This document shows, in pieces, positions 45,952 through 53,363 of a DNA stretch of 64,000 bases. Source of the DNA: Pseudomonadales bacterium (GTDB taxonomy: Bacteria; Pseudomonadota; Gammaproteobacteria; Pseudomonadales; Halieaceae); contig JACKNO010000001.1 of the NCBI GenBank assembly GCA_024234815.1, positions 1,364,001-1,428,000 of the forward strand, in the 5' to 3' direction. Both the position numbers and the translations under genes were made by a program. Numbering within the stretch: the first letter of the stretch is position 1; every line of letters begins with the position of its first letter. Below the pieces are notes generated by a model that had not been told where the DNA came from, did no database searches, and was given only the letters and a program-made list of their open reading frames with translations.

Positions 45952-47220
45952 TTATAGAGTGGATGCTTGCGTACTGGAAGTTCGCAAATCGCCGCGTAGC
46001 ATCGCTTTGGACCCATAGGTTGGATGCTTTTCGTTCACCTGGCCAAAATCAGAGATAAATATATGCCTCTGCCGCTGATCTCCCTGCTCCACCCAGCGCC
46101 CATAGTGGCGCATGATCATCTCGGTAGTCTTGTGCCCCATCTGCTGCGCGACGAACAATGGATTTTCGCCGCCCGACAGTAGCTGGCTCGCGTAGGTGTG
46201 GCGAGTCTGGTACGGATTGCGGTAGCGGACCTTGGCCGTTTTCAGTACGTGCTTCCAGGGTCGTTCCAAATGTTCATAATCAATGAACGGACCTTTGTCG
46301 TCCGGTCGGACAAAGATGTAATCGCTGCCGACAAAGCTGAATTGTTTCTGGTGCTTCAGCGCCTCATAAGCGGAGGGGAGCAGAAGAACCTTCCGGTTGC
46401 TGGTTCGCGTCTTGGTTTCCTTTAATTTGCGCTCGACCACCGCTCGTTGAATATGCACTTCACGTTGATCCCAGTCGACATCACCCCATTGCAGGCCAAA
46501 CAACTCTGACGTTCTCAGGCCGGTGAAGAACGCAAACTTGAGCAGATTCCGAATGCGCGGATCGTAGGTGAGGGCGCTCTGCAGCACCTTGTCGATTTCT
46601 CGGGTCGTAAATGGGTCGACTTCGTAATCGGTCTTGGCTTGGTTTCGATCTACCAGTTTGCTGACCTTGATCTTGTCCAGCGGATTGCGGTCGATGATGT
46701 CATCGTTCAGCGCCCGATCCAGAACCGCGCGTAGCGGGGTCAAATCATTGCGGATGCTTTTTAGGGTCCCGCTTCGCTCCCGAATCCAGGCGCGAATATG
46801 TTGCGGCGTTAGATCGCGCGCACGGATATCGCCAAACTGGGTGAGCAGGTGGGCATTACAACTTTTCCGATAGCACCGGTAAGTGCTGTGCGGGTGAGTG
46901 CGCTCAATGTCCTTTAGCCACTCCTCGATCAACTCTCGAATCGTTATCTGGGAATAGGCATGACCAAAGAGGCGGGCCCGCTTGGATTCCGGAAAGTATT
47001 CCTCGTATTTGAATGTCTGTCTGGCAATGGCGCCTTCGACTTCGGCCTTCAAATTGATGGCGTAGCGCTGATCGCTTTTCTTGGATGGGTCCAGTGAGGA
47101 CAGGGTTTCCTTGCATTGCACACCGCGATACTGGAATTGTATCTCGATAGTCTGCGTGCCACTGGCGTAGGTGCGTACCCTTACGCCTTGCGCGAGCTTA
47201 ACAGACCGTTCTCTACCCAT
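45952..47220 (-). CDS. int: Tyrosine recombinase (integrase) of the island
   Basis: A 422-residue integrase. Residues ~1-90 are an arm-binding/DUF3596-type domain; a SAM-like core-binding domain follows (IRELIEEWLKDIERTHPHS). The catalytic set is Arg in FTGLRTSELFGL, His-x-x-Arg in YQTRHTYASQLL, GHK in QQMGHKTTEMIMRHYGRW with the Tyr nucleophile. It overlaps the excisionase by 40 bases, so both are co-transcribed. It would recombine the att sites of the element. Confidence 0.93.
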   Translation of the reverse strand: MGRERSVKLAQGVRVRTYASGTQTIEIQFQYRGVQCKETLSSLDPSKKSDQRYAINLKAEVEGAIARQTFKYEEYFPESKRARLFGHAYSQITIRELIEEWLKDIERTHPHSTYRCYRKSCNAHLLTQFGDIRARDLTPQHIRAWIRERSGTLKSIRNDLTPLRAVLDRALNDDIIDRNPLDKIKVSKLVDRNQAKTDYEVDPFTTREIDKVLQSALTYDPRIRNLLKFAFFTGLRTSELFGLQWGDVDWDQREVHIQRAVVERKLKETKTRTSNRKVLLLPSAYEALKHQKQFSFVGSDYIFVRPDDKGPFIDYEHLERPWKHVLKTAKVRYRNPYQTRHTYASQLLSGGENPLFVAQQMGHKTTEMIMRHYGRWVEQGDQRQRHIFISDFGQVNEKHPTYGSKAMLRGDLRTSSTQASTL

Positions 47221-47372
47221 TTCTCAACTGCCTCGACATTGATCCACAACGTGTGATTCCTCACCTGACAATGAACGCCATCCAACCAAAGCCCTTTTTT
47301 GCGGCGGGCATGAACCGCGTTGGCGGTGTCACCGCTCAATTCGCAATACTTGGGTAGCTTTACCCATTTCAT
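47181..47372 (-). CDS. xis: Excisionase-like protein
   Basis: A 63-residue protein of the putative-excisionase type: MKWVKLPKYCELSGDTANAV at the N-terminus with a winged-helix pattern, then LWINVEAVEKWVENG. It overlaps the start of the integrase gene by 40 bases. Such proteins bend DNA at att sites to favour excision. A promoter and an operator lie upstream (47464-47493), so its expression is under repressor control. Confidence 0.85.
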   Translation of the reverse strand: MKWVKLPKYCELSGDTANAVHARRKKGLWLDGVHCQVRNHTLWINVEAVEKWVENGLLSSRKA

Positions 47373-47463
47373 GATTCGGGTCCCTATGGTCGTTTACGAC
47401 CCGGGGCCATCTTCCCGTTGTGCTAATGGTGAAGCTTTGGCCAGCCTGGTCTGGATGATCAAA

Positions 47464-47493
47464 ACATTAGCACTGAGCTAATTATAACTTCAA
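47464..47493 (-). promoter_or_regulatory. Repressible promoter of xis-int
   Basis: On the minus strand, TTGAAG (-35, 47488-47493), an 18-base spacer and TAATGT (-10, 47464-47469). A palindrome ATTAGC-ACTGA-GCTAAT (47466-47482) overlaps the spacer and the -10. The same TTxGC-N5-GCTAATGT arrangement is found at the cro promoter, so both are probably bound by the CI-like repressor. Confidence 0.65.
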
Positions 47494-47547
47494 GGGCGAA
47501 GGCTGGCTATCTTTTTATCAGGGAGCTAAATGGCGGGTCGTATCAGT

Positions 47548-48333
47548 TCACACCACTTCGCCCTTGAACACGATGACGCCGCAAATCGTCGCTTCTTCAT
47601 CCACCTCGATGATCCGGTTCGGCCAGTCAGGATTGAGCGCTTTCAGGTACTGCTTACCTTCCTCGATGATGAGCTGCTTAAACGTTGCTTCGTTGGATTG
47701 TTCTTCATCCACCTCGATGATCCGGTTCGGCCAGTCAGGATTGAGCGCTTTCAGGTACTGCTTACCTTCCTCGATGATGAGCTGCTTAAACGTTGCTTCG
47801 TTGGATTGTTCGAGGCGCACGACCACAAATTTGCCGTGATCCGGTGTGACACTGGGGTCGACAAAAATCAGGTCGCCTTCATGGAATTTCGGTTCCATGC
47901 TGCTCCCGCGAACCCTGAGCACGTAGGAATCCGGGCTGCACTTCACAGGGCAGGGTAAGAGTTCCGAGCCGTAAGCAGGTGCGAAACTTTCAGAGATCTC
48001 GTACCACTTACCGGCCTGCACCCAGGAGATCAGCGGGTGAAGGCCTCGTAAATCCGGACCTGCGTGGGCGTTGTGCTCCTCAGCCTGCCCCGACTTCTCC
48101 GTATGTGGTGTATCCATCCATCCCTGGGGTTTCTTCATGGCCTTTTCCAGCTTTTCAGCCAGTTCGTCTCCAATCGAACGAGGCGTGCCCTTCTTGGTGG
48201 GAAGTTGGTTCCGCACCTGGCTCAAGTAGGAGCTATTGGTTCCGGCTGCGCGAGCCAGCTTGGCAGCTGACCCAGCTTCGCTAATCAGAATCTCAAGGTT
48301 GCGGAGCCGGACCTGGTTAAGTTTTAGCGTCAT
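47548..48333 (-). CDS. CI/LexA-like repressor with an in-frame internal duplication
   Basis: A 261-residue phage-type repressor: N-terminal HTH (EAGSAAKLARAAGTNSSYLS), linker, and an S24 peptidase domain with the catalytic Ser145 in VRGSSMEPKFHEGD and Lys183 in ATFKQLI. A 36-residue segment starting EQSNEATFKQLIIEEG is exactly repeated (about 174-209 and 210-245), so Lys recurs at 219. Without the repeat the protein would be about 225 residues, the usual length. ATG 48333 has no ribosome site; a -10 (TAAAGT) ends 7 bases before it, suggesting a leaderless mRNA. It faces cro. Confidence 0.85.
   Translation of the reverse strand: MTLKLNQVRLRNLEILISEAGSAAKLARAAGTNSSYLSQVRNQLPTKKGTPRSIGDELAEKLEKAMKKPQGWMDTPHTEKSGQAEEHNAHAGPDLRGLHPLISWVQAGKWYEISESFAPAYGSELLPCPVKCSPDSYVLRVRGSSMEPKFHEGDLIFVDPSVTPDHGKFVVVRLEQSNEATFKQLIIEEGKQYLKALNPDWPNRIIEVDEEQSNEATFKQLIIEEGKQYLKALNPDWPNRIIEVDEEATICGVIVFKGEVV
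47593..47811. repeat. 108-bp perfect tandem duplication in the repressor gene
   Basis: Bases 47593-47700 and 47701-47808 are identical, and identity continues three bases further (to 47811). The unit is 36 codons, so the reading frame is preserved. It spans the S24 catalytic Lys region. Confidence 0.97.
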
Positions 48334-48340
48334 GCGAAAC

Positions 48341-48420
48341 ACTTTAGCAGAAAATTTAGCAGAATGATAAACAAAAAGCGGACTTCGCTCGTTGATGGCC
48401 TGTTTGCACGGTGCTAATGT
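48341..48420. promoter_or_regulatory. CI/cro divergent promoter region with operators
   Basis: Plus strand: TTGATG (48392-48397), 17-base spacer, TAATGT (48415-48420), with operator TTTGC-ACGGT-GCTAA (48403-48417) overlapping the -10; TSS would be 1-2 bases from the cro ATG. Minus strand: extended -10 CTGC-TAAAGT (48341-48346 on the + strand) 7 bases before the repressor ATG. Two direct copies of TTTAGCAGAA lie at 48343-48352 and 48355-48364. Confidence 0.6.
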
Positions 48421-48428
48421 TTCTAAGC

Positions 48429-48719
48429 ATGGAGCTAAAGGAATTTCTAAAAATTGCAAGCAAACGGGAACGGGCCGATGTCGCTGCGGCGTGCAACGAT
48501 TCGGTGTCTTACCTGTATCAGATTGCCGGCCAACATCGCTACGCCAGTCCGCTGATGGCGACCCAGATCGAGCGCTATACCCGCATCGTGGCAGGGCTGT
48601 CCGACGGTCGACTGGAAACGGTGCCCCGGGCCACGATGGTTCGTCACCCGGAAATTTTTTACGACGTATCGCCAGCGGATGACGCGCAAGGTGCAGGTGG
48701 CGACGATGTCTGCGGTTGA
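48429..48719 (+). CDS. Cro/YdaS-like HTH protein
   Basis: A 96-residue protein starting MELKEFLKIASKRERADVAA, the typical opening of YdaS/Cro-type proteins, with a helix-turn-helix about residues 5-45 (ACNDSVSYLYQIAG). An ATG twelve bases upstream (48417) is an alternative. It is transcribed divergently from the repressor. Its stop overlaps the ParB gene, so its promoter also drives the ICE maintenance genes. Confidence 0.78.
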   Translation: MELKEFLKIASKRERADVAAACNDSVSYLYQIAGQHRYASPLMATQIERYTRIVAGLSDGRLETVPRATMVRHPEIFYDVSPADDAQGAGGDDVCG

Positions 48720-49587
48720 GCAAACACCTACCACCGACAAGGTGGCACGCGTGGAGGTGAGCCGCATTCATCACTACGCCCGTAACCCGCGTCGCCAGCC
48801 AAACCCGGAGTACGCGCGGATCAAAGCGTCCATTCAGGCGGAAGGGTTGGATCAGCCGCTGGTGTTGTCGCAGAAGCCCGGAGAATCGGAGTACGTCCTC
48901 CACAGTGGCGGCAATACGCGACTGAAAATCCTCAAAGAGCTGTGGGAGGAAACCGGGGAGGAGCGGTTCCGTTGGGTGGACTGTGTCGTCAGAACCTGGT
49001 CGCAGGAATCCAATGTGTTGTTTGCACACCTTCGCGAAAACGAACTGCGCGGCGGATTGCCATTCATTGACAAAGCGCTGGCCGTATTCGAAGCGAAGGC
49101 GTTGTTGGAGCAGGAGCTGGCCGTCGACAGCTTGTCCCAGCGACAGTTGGAAGAGCTATTCAAAGAGCGTGGCTTCGGTCTCAGCCACAGCATGATTTCC
49201 AAAATGGGTTATGCCGTTGACGTCCTGTGGCCATTGATGCCGAAAGCGTTGGCCGCTGGATTGGGCCGACCCCAAGTGGAGAGAATTCGTGCCCTGCAGC
49301 GCGCGGCCCAGACAATCTGGAAGCGACGAGAATTGGGTGACGACGCCGACTTCGAAGGTGTCTTTGCCGAGTTGTGTCGCCGCCACGATGGTGCCGAGTG
49401 GGATATCCAGCCGCTGCACGATGCACTGGTCAACGAAATTGCAGTGGAATCCGAACAAAACCGGCAAGTAATTCATCTGGAGATGGATGCCTGCCTGGCC
49501 GGTCGGCCCTTCGACTTTCCTGATAACACCTCTCGACGACCAGGACGATGGGCGAATGGAGGAAGTCGAGTCAGTGGCTTCCACTGA
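48706..49587 (+). CDS. parB: ICE ParB-family protein, N-terminal part (frameshifted)
   Basis: ParB-type CTP/DNA-binding core: VEVSRIHHYARNPRRQPNPE, then IQAEGLDQPLVL, VLHSGGNTRL and the LRENELRGGLPFIDKALAV box. This is the PFGI-1-class ICE ParB. I start at ATG 48706 because it follows AAGGTG...GGTGG; ATG 48679 is possible. The frame stops at 49587 after an Arg/Gly-rich end that is not protein-like (SRRPGRWANGGSRV), while a +1 frame opening in the same stretch continues with a domain normally fused to this ParB. A single-base insertion around 49520-49545 explains it. Confidence 0.8.
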   Translation: MSAVEQTPTTDKVARVEVSRIHHYARNPRRQPNPEYARIKASIQAEGLDQPLVLSQKPGESEYVLHSGGNTRLKILKELWEETGEERFRWVDCVVRTWSQESNVLFAHLRENELRGGLPFIDKALAVFEAKALLEQELAVDSLSQRQLEELFKERGFGLSHSMISKMGYAVDVLWPLMPKALAAGLGRPQVERIRALQRAAQTIWKRRELGDDADFEGVFAELCRRHDGAEWDIQPLHDALVNEIAVESEQNRQVIHLEMDACLAGRPFDFPDNTSRRPGRWANGGSRVSGFH

Positions 49588-50167
49588 TAGTGAGCAAAAC
49601 GTGGGCGAGGACATGCCAGCGCAGGCTCCCGCTGAGGCGGAATCAACGCCCAAGACTAACAGTACCGGTAAGTTCAAGGATATTGGCGCCCTGCGGGATC
49701 AGCTATGCCATCGGGCTGAGGCATTGGCCGCTGCCCACGGGTTGAGTGCAGTGGTCAAACCGCTTCCGGATCAGGGGTTGGGATTCTTACTGATCGATGT
49801 CCCACCACAGGAATTGCGTGATGTGCTCGATCCGGATGCCCTGGGCCTGGTGTCGGCACTCTGGTGGCAGCTGGCCGCCAGTTCGGAGCTGACCTCGGCG
49901 CCGGTCGATTGTGTGCTGGCGCATCTCGATCAGGATTCGACGCTCTACCAGGCGTTGGCATCCCATGACGCCGAGCTTCTCTTTGGTAGCGTCTGGACAC
50001 CGGATCCGGGCCACCTCAGCAGCCAGTTATGGCAGCAGCTCAATCCGCCGGACTGGCAGAGTCTGCTGCAAATGATGGAAGCCTACCGCTCCCTCAAACG
50101 ACTCGCCTTCGATACCGGCATCGAGCTGTGGGAAACCGCAGAGACTGAATGCGATGTCGTCGAATAA
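49556..50167 (+). CDS. C-terminal part of the ICE ParB-family protein (or separate small protein)
   Basis: The product contains VVKPLPDQGLGFLLIDVPPQEL, LGLVSALWWQLAASSEL and LFGSVWTPDPGHLSSQLWQQL, which belong to the C-terminal region of ICE ParB-family proteins (from memory of such proteins). The frame is open from 49487 and overlaps the N-terminal part by about 100 bases; ATG 49556 is the first likely start if it is separately translated. The stop overlaps the DUF2857 gene. If the shift is natural, this may be a stand-alone product. Confidence 0.6.
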   Translation: MEEVESVASTDSEQNVGEDMPAQAPAEAESTPKTNSTGKFKDIGALRDQLCHRAEALAAAHGLSAVVKPLPDQGLGFLLIDVPPQELRDVLDPDALGLVSALWWQLAASSELTSAPVDCVLAHLDQDSTLYQALASHDAELLFGSVWTPDPGHLSSQLWQQLNPPDWQSLLQMMEAYRSLKRLAFDTGIELWETAETECDVVE

Positions 50168-50756
50168 GGAAGCCGACCTCACGACAGCCGTGCTGCTCTA
50201 CGCCATGCGCTGTCTGGCAGAAGGCGATCAGCAGGCATTGCGTGCCATGAACTTTGGTCCCAAAGAGTTGGACGCCCTCAAGGAAATGAACCTCGCTGAT
50301 CTGTACCGGGCCGATACGCTCCGAGTGCATTGTCTGAAGATTGCGCTTGATCGAACGGTTTTCTGGCCGATGCTCGATAATTTGCGTCATCAGCGGGAAT
50401 CCGATGATCTGCAGCGTGAACTGTTGGTCGCCGATGCTCCCCTGGAGATGATGCAACAGTTGTTCGGTTGGAGCTCGCGGGAATACACGCGTTGGCGCCG
50501 ACTGTTGACGTTGGCACCGTCAGTAGGTAGGCCCCCCGAGCTGAATGAAACTGATACCCATGCACTCTGGTATGCGTGGCAGGAGCGGATCGAGGCACGA
50601 GAACAAAACGCCTTATCTGCTACTGACTATCTCGACCTACAGCAACAGACCGGCATCGGATTACGTTCGATCTGGGCGTTGGTGCAGCGTTGGGAAACCT
50701 ACGGCGAAGGCTTCAGTGCCACACCGCCCGACCGGGTTGCCGAGCATGGCGCATGA
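50154..50756 (+). CDS. DUF2857 protein of the ICE
   Basis: A 200-residue protein. LLVADAPLEMMQQLFGWSSREYTRWRRLL is a helix-turn-helix-like block and is characteristic of DUF2857 proteins that follow ParB in PFGI-1/SPI-7-class elements; the C-terminus has GIGLRSIWALVQRWE. Its start overlaps the upstream frame by 14 bases and its stop overlaps the STY4528 gene. It is likely DNA-binding and related to replication or maintenance of the element. Confidence 0.85.
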   Translation: MSSNKEADLTTAVLLYAMRCLAEGDQQALRAMNFGPKELDALKEMNLADLYRADTLRVHCLKIALDRTVFWPMLDNLRHQRESDDLQRELLVADAPLEMMQQLFGWSSREYTRWRRLLTLAPSVGRPPELNETDTHALWYAWQERIEAREQNALSATDYLDLQQQTGIGLRSIWALVQRWETYGEGFSATPPDRVAEHGA

Positions 50757-51999
50757 CGAAGATGCGCTACGACCGGAGACGCTGGCGCTTGACGCACTGA
50801 TCAAGGCGACCGTTGCCAAGGTTCGTGATCAAAGTGATCCATCGCTGCCGGATGCGATGTTGTTCATGGGCAATTGGCACCAGGCTGTGCCCGCCCTGGT
50901 CATTCAGGATCCGGTGCTGGAGCCTGTCGATAAACTCGTATGGATGGTCATTATGCTCCATGCCAGAGAGACCGGCGGGCGGACGGCATTTCCCGATTAC
51001 GACACCATTGCTACCAAAACCAATGTGGCTTCCACGTCTACGGTTTCCCGGGCTATTGCGATTCTGCGGTTGACGCGTTGGTTGACCCTGTGTGCGAGAG
51101 TCCGGCAGAAAAGCGGCCGTTTCACCGGCAACGTTTATAGCCTTCACGATGAACCCTTGCCGCTGGCCGATGCTCTTTTTCTGGACGAGGGTTACATGGC
51201 TTTCGTTACCCAGGCTCGGGACCATCACCACGCTCGCGTGCAGCGCGTGGCACAGGCCGCGCTGGCAAGTTTGGACAAAGACATTCAGGCGGGCGATCTG
51301 GGCCGACAGGAATCGATCATCGAACGCCGCTTACAGGCGGCGCAACATCTGTCAGGATCCAGCAGCAATCAGAAAACAGGCGGTCGCTATTTTACGTTTC
51401 ATGCCGCCAGCCTCGACCAACTGAAAAAACCAGCAGAAAGCAGGGCATCTGAGCCATCGAGCCAGCACCAAAATTCAAAGGCGGAAGCAGAAGAACACGA
51501 CAGTAGTGGTTGTAGTAGTGATTATAAAAAAACAACTACTACAACTACTACAACAAATACCGACGCTGATAAGAAAGCATTTTCAGAATCCAGCGCGTCA
51601 GGATCGCTGCCAGCGGATCAGGCGCTGATCTACCCACCGCGGTTGTCTGACAACCAGAAGCTGCTCGCCGATCGTTATCTGGCGACGATCAACCCCGAAG
51701 ATCGGCAACTGGTGTTGGATGAGTTGCAGGGTCGACTGTCCTCTGAACAGAAGGGCATGAAGCCCGTCTACGACGAGCTGCGGTTTCTGCATTCACTGTG
51801 CAAAGCGGCCCAAAAAGGCGAATTCGTTCCCAATCTGGGCATCAAGGTCGTCGAAGCCCGACAGGAAAGAGCTTCCCAGGTCCGCCCGCCGGAAGATGAA
51901 GCGCAGAAAGCCAAAACCGCCGAGGAGCGGGCGCACTCCCAGGCCTATGCTCGCGAACAGTTGGCCAAGTTGCGGGCCTCGTTGGAGATGGACAAGTAA
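50746..51999 (+). CDS. STY4528-family ICE replication protein
   Basis: A 417-residue protein. The start at ATG 50746 is inside the end of DUF2857. N-terminal half: FMGNWHQAVPALVIQDPVLEPVDKLVW, ARETGGRTAFPDYDTIATKT, SRAIAILRLTRWLTL, the winged-helix of STY4528 proteins. The middle is a long polar linker containing eight consecutive Thr, and the C-terminus is helical. This protein is a fixed member of the PFGI-1/SPI-7 replication module, with ParB, DUF2857 and PFL_4669. Confidence 0.87.
   Translation: MAHDEDALRPETLALDALIKATVAKVRDQSDPSLPDAMLFMGNWHQAVPALVIQDPVLEPVDKLVWMVIMLHARETGGRTAFPDYDTIATKTNVASTSTVSRAIAILRLTRWLTLCARVRQKSGRFTGNVYSLHDEPLPLADALFLDEGYMAFVTQARDHHHARVQRVAQAALASLDKDIQAGDLGRQESIIERRLQAAQHLSGSSSNQKTGGRYFTFHAASLDQLKKPAESRASEPSSQHQNSKAEAEEHDSSGCSSDYKKTTTTTTTTNTDADKKAFSESSASGSLPADQALIYPPRLSDNQKLLADRYLATINPEDRQLVLDELQGRLSSEQKGMKPVYDELRFLHSLCKAAQKGEFVPNLGIKVVEARQERASQVRPPEDEAQKAKTAEERAHSQAYAREQLAKLRASLEMDK
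51503..51551. repeat. Inverted repeat in the low-complexity linker of the STY4528 gene
   Basis: The arm AGTAGTGGTTGTAGTAGT (51502-51519) pairs with ACTACTACAACTACTAC (51535-51551) at 16 of 17 positions as DNA, with the remaining one a G-U wobble in RNA. The loop of about 15 bases includes a run of seven A. Confidence 0.75.
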
Positions 52000-52187
52000 C
52001 GTCCACCCACTCAGCGGCCGACGTGCGATTCGCGGTATGCCAGAAACCACGGTGCTGTTTACAGTGGAACCACTCGATCGCACTCGGCAAAAAAGGAATG
52101 CGTTGGCCGGCTGGATAATCTGTGGTTTGGTTAAGCCGTTTGTGGATTCATAGACCCTGGTAAACAACCATCAGGGGGCCGATATCC

Positions 52188-52928
52188 ATGCGTTCAGAGG
52201 CAGAACCCTCTCTTCAATCAGCCGATTCGAATCAACGCAATAGTGGGCCTGGCGCCCTGCAGGGCGAGGTTTGGTTGACGATTCAAACCTATCAGGCACA
52301 GAGCCTCATCCGGGGTCGTCGAGCCGGTGAGGGTAAACCCGCCATCATCGGGTTGATCGGCTTTGCCGATCGACTGAAGTCACTCTGGCAGGCCGTACGC
52401 TTTGACGATCCCTACGCGGACTGGTGGCTGCTCAAAGTGGAAGAGGCTATCGCCGATATCCGCGCTCAGCTTCGCGAACTGCAGCAACGGCTGGATGCAT
52501 TGATGGCGCCGGCCAACAGCGCACTGGAATTTTCAGTGGCGCAATCCAGTCGTCCGCAGCGTGTTTCACTGCAGTTCGCCAACCCCTACGCCTTTCGTGC
52601 TGCCCAGTTGCTGGGCCAATACGACCAGCTGATGTGCGCCGACTTGACATTGCATCACTTGGGTCTCGACATCGCCAAGGATCTCACCGAACAGCTATCG
52701 GGTAGCGGGCGTTGGGTGCGCCGGGTATTTGCGCTGCCCCAGGGGTATCACAGCCTGGATATTCGTCGCGCTGACATCCGACAAGGATCGCCAGCGGCGC
52801 TCAAAGCCATCGAGCGAATGGGCGAGATTCCTCCAGACATTCTGAGTGGCGACAGGCTACCCTCCTTGCGTCCCGTGGCATTTCAACCGACGGAGAACAG
52901 CGTCCCTGCATTCACAGGTGATGCTTAA
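52188..52928 (+). CDS. PFL_4669-family ICE protein (TIGR03761)
   Basis: A 246-residue protein that I recognise as TIGR03761: LTIQTYQAQSLIRGRRAGEG, IGLIGFADRLKSLWQAVRFDD, FANPYAFRAAQLLGQYDQL, and a C-terminal RRADIRQG. It belongs to the conserved ICE module next to STY4528. Its function is unknown, likely in replication or maintenance. The preceding 188 bases hold no convincing gene. Confidence 0.9.
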   Translation: MRSEAEPSLQSADSNQRNSGPGALQGEVWLTIQTYQAQSLIRGRRAGEGKPAIIGLIGFADRLKSLWQAVRFDDPYADWWLLKVEEAIADIRAQLRELQQRLDALMAPANSALEFSVAQSSRPQRVSLQFANPYAFRAAQLLGQYDQLMCADLTLHHLGLDIAKDLTEQLSGSGRWVRRVFALPQGYHSLDIRRADIRQGSPAALKAIERMGEIPPDILSGDRLPSLRPVAFQPTENSVPAFTGDA

Positions 52929-52933
52929 CCGCC

Positions 52934-53329
52934 ATGGCCGCCAATGCGCTGCAGCAAATCTGCATTTTGCTGGATACGCGTATTCCGCTGGAAGCGATGG
53001 TGCTCCAGCGTCTGTACCGGTTACCCAAAGAACGGCAAAGCGAGTGGTTGCGGCAACTGCTGTTGACTGCGTTTCGCAGCGAATGTCAGGTCCTCAAATC
53101 CGAACCACCGTTGTCGGCGCGTGCCCCGCTCAGGCGTCCCCCAGATCTGAACAGCTACAAGCCAGGCAAACGTGCGTCTGACCAGGCCAGTCAGCAAACC
53201 AGTAAGACCGTTGCCAGCCCGTCCAACGACTCACATAGCAGCACGCATCGCCTGGAAAGCACCAGTCCCACATCGATGGCCGATACCGCCAAACCTTTCA
53301 CACATCTGAGACGAGTGATCGGTGAGTAA
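52934..53329 (+). CDS. Small protein upstream of ParM, possible ParR/StbB-type adaptor
   Basis: A 131-residue protein with a helical first half (LQQICILLDTRIPLEAMVLQ; ERQSEWLRQLLLTAF), which could be a ribbon-helix-helix or dimer domain, and a basic, Ser/Pro-rich disordered tail. It directly precedes the actin-like ParM and overlaps neither neighbour (5-base gap to the left). In ParMRC-like systems the adaptor is small and beside the actin, usually after it; order is reversed here. Family assignment is an inference from position and shape. Confidence 0.6.
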   Translation: MAANALQQICILLDTRIPLEAMVLQRLYRLPKERQSEWLRQLLLTAFRSECQVLKSEPPLSARAPLRRPPDLNSYKPGKRASDQASQQTSKTVASPSNDSHSSTHRLESTSPTSMADTAKPFTHLRRVIGE

Positions 53330-53363
53330 AAACACAAAACTCTGAAACCTGGAATCACACGAT

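Noticed and set aside
47593..47811. Considered as a CRISPR or other spaced repeat
   Set aside because: It is a contiguous two-copy tandem repeat within a coding frame, with no spacers.
48334..49029. N-terminal extension of the repressor frame up to 49029
   Set aside because: The extension is antisense to cro and parB and not protein-like; the HTH starts at ATG 48333.
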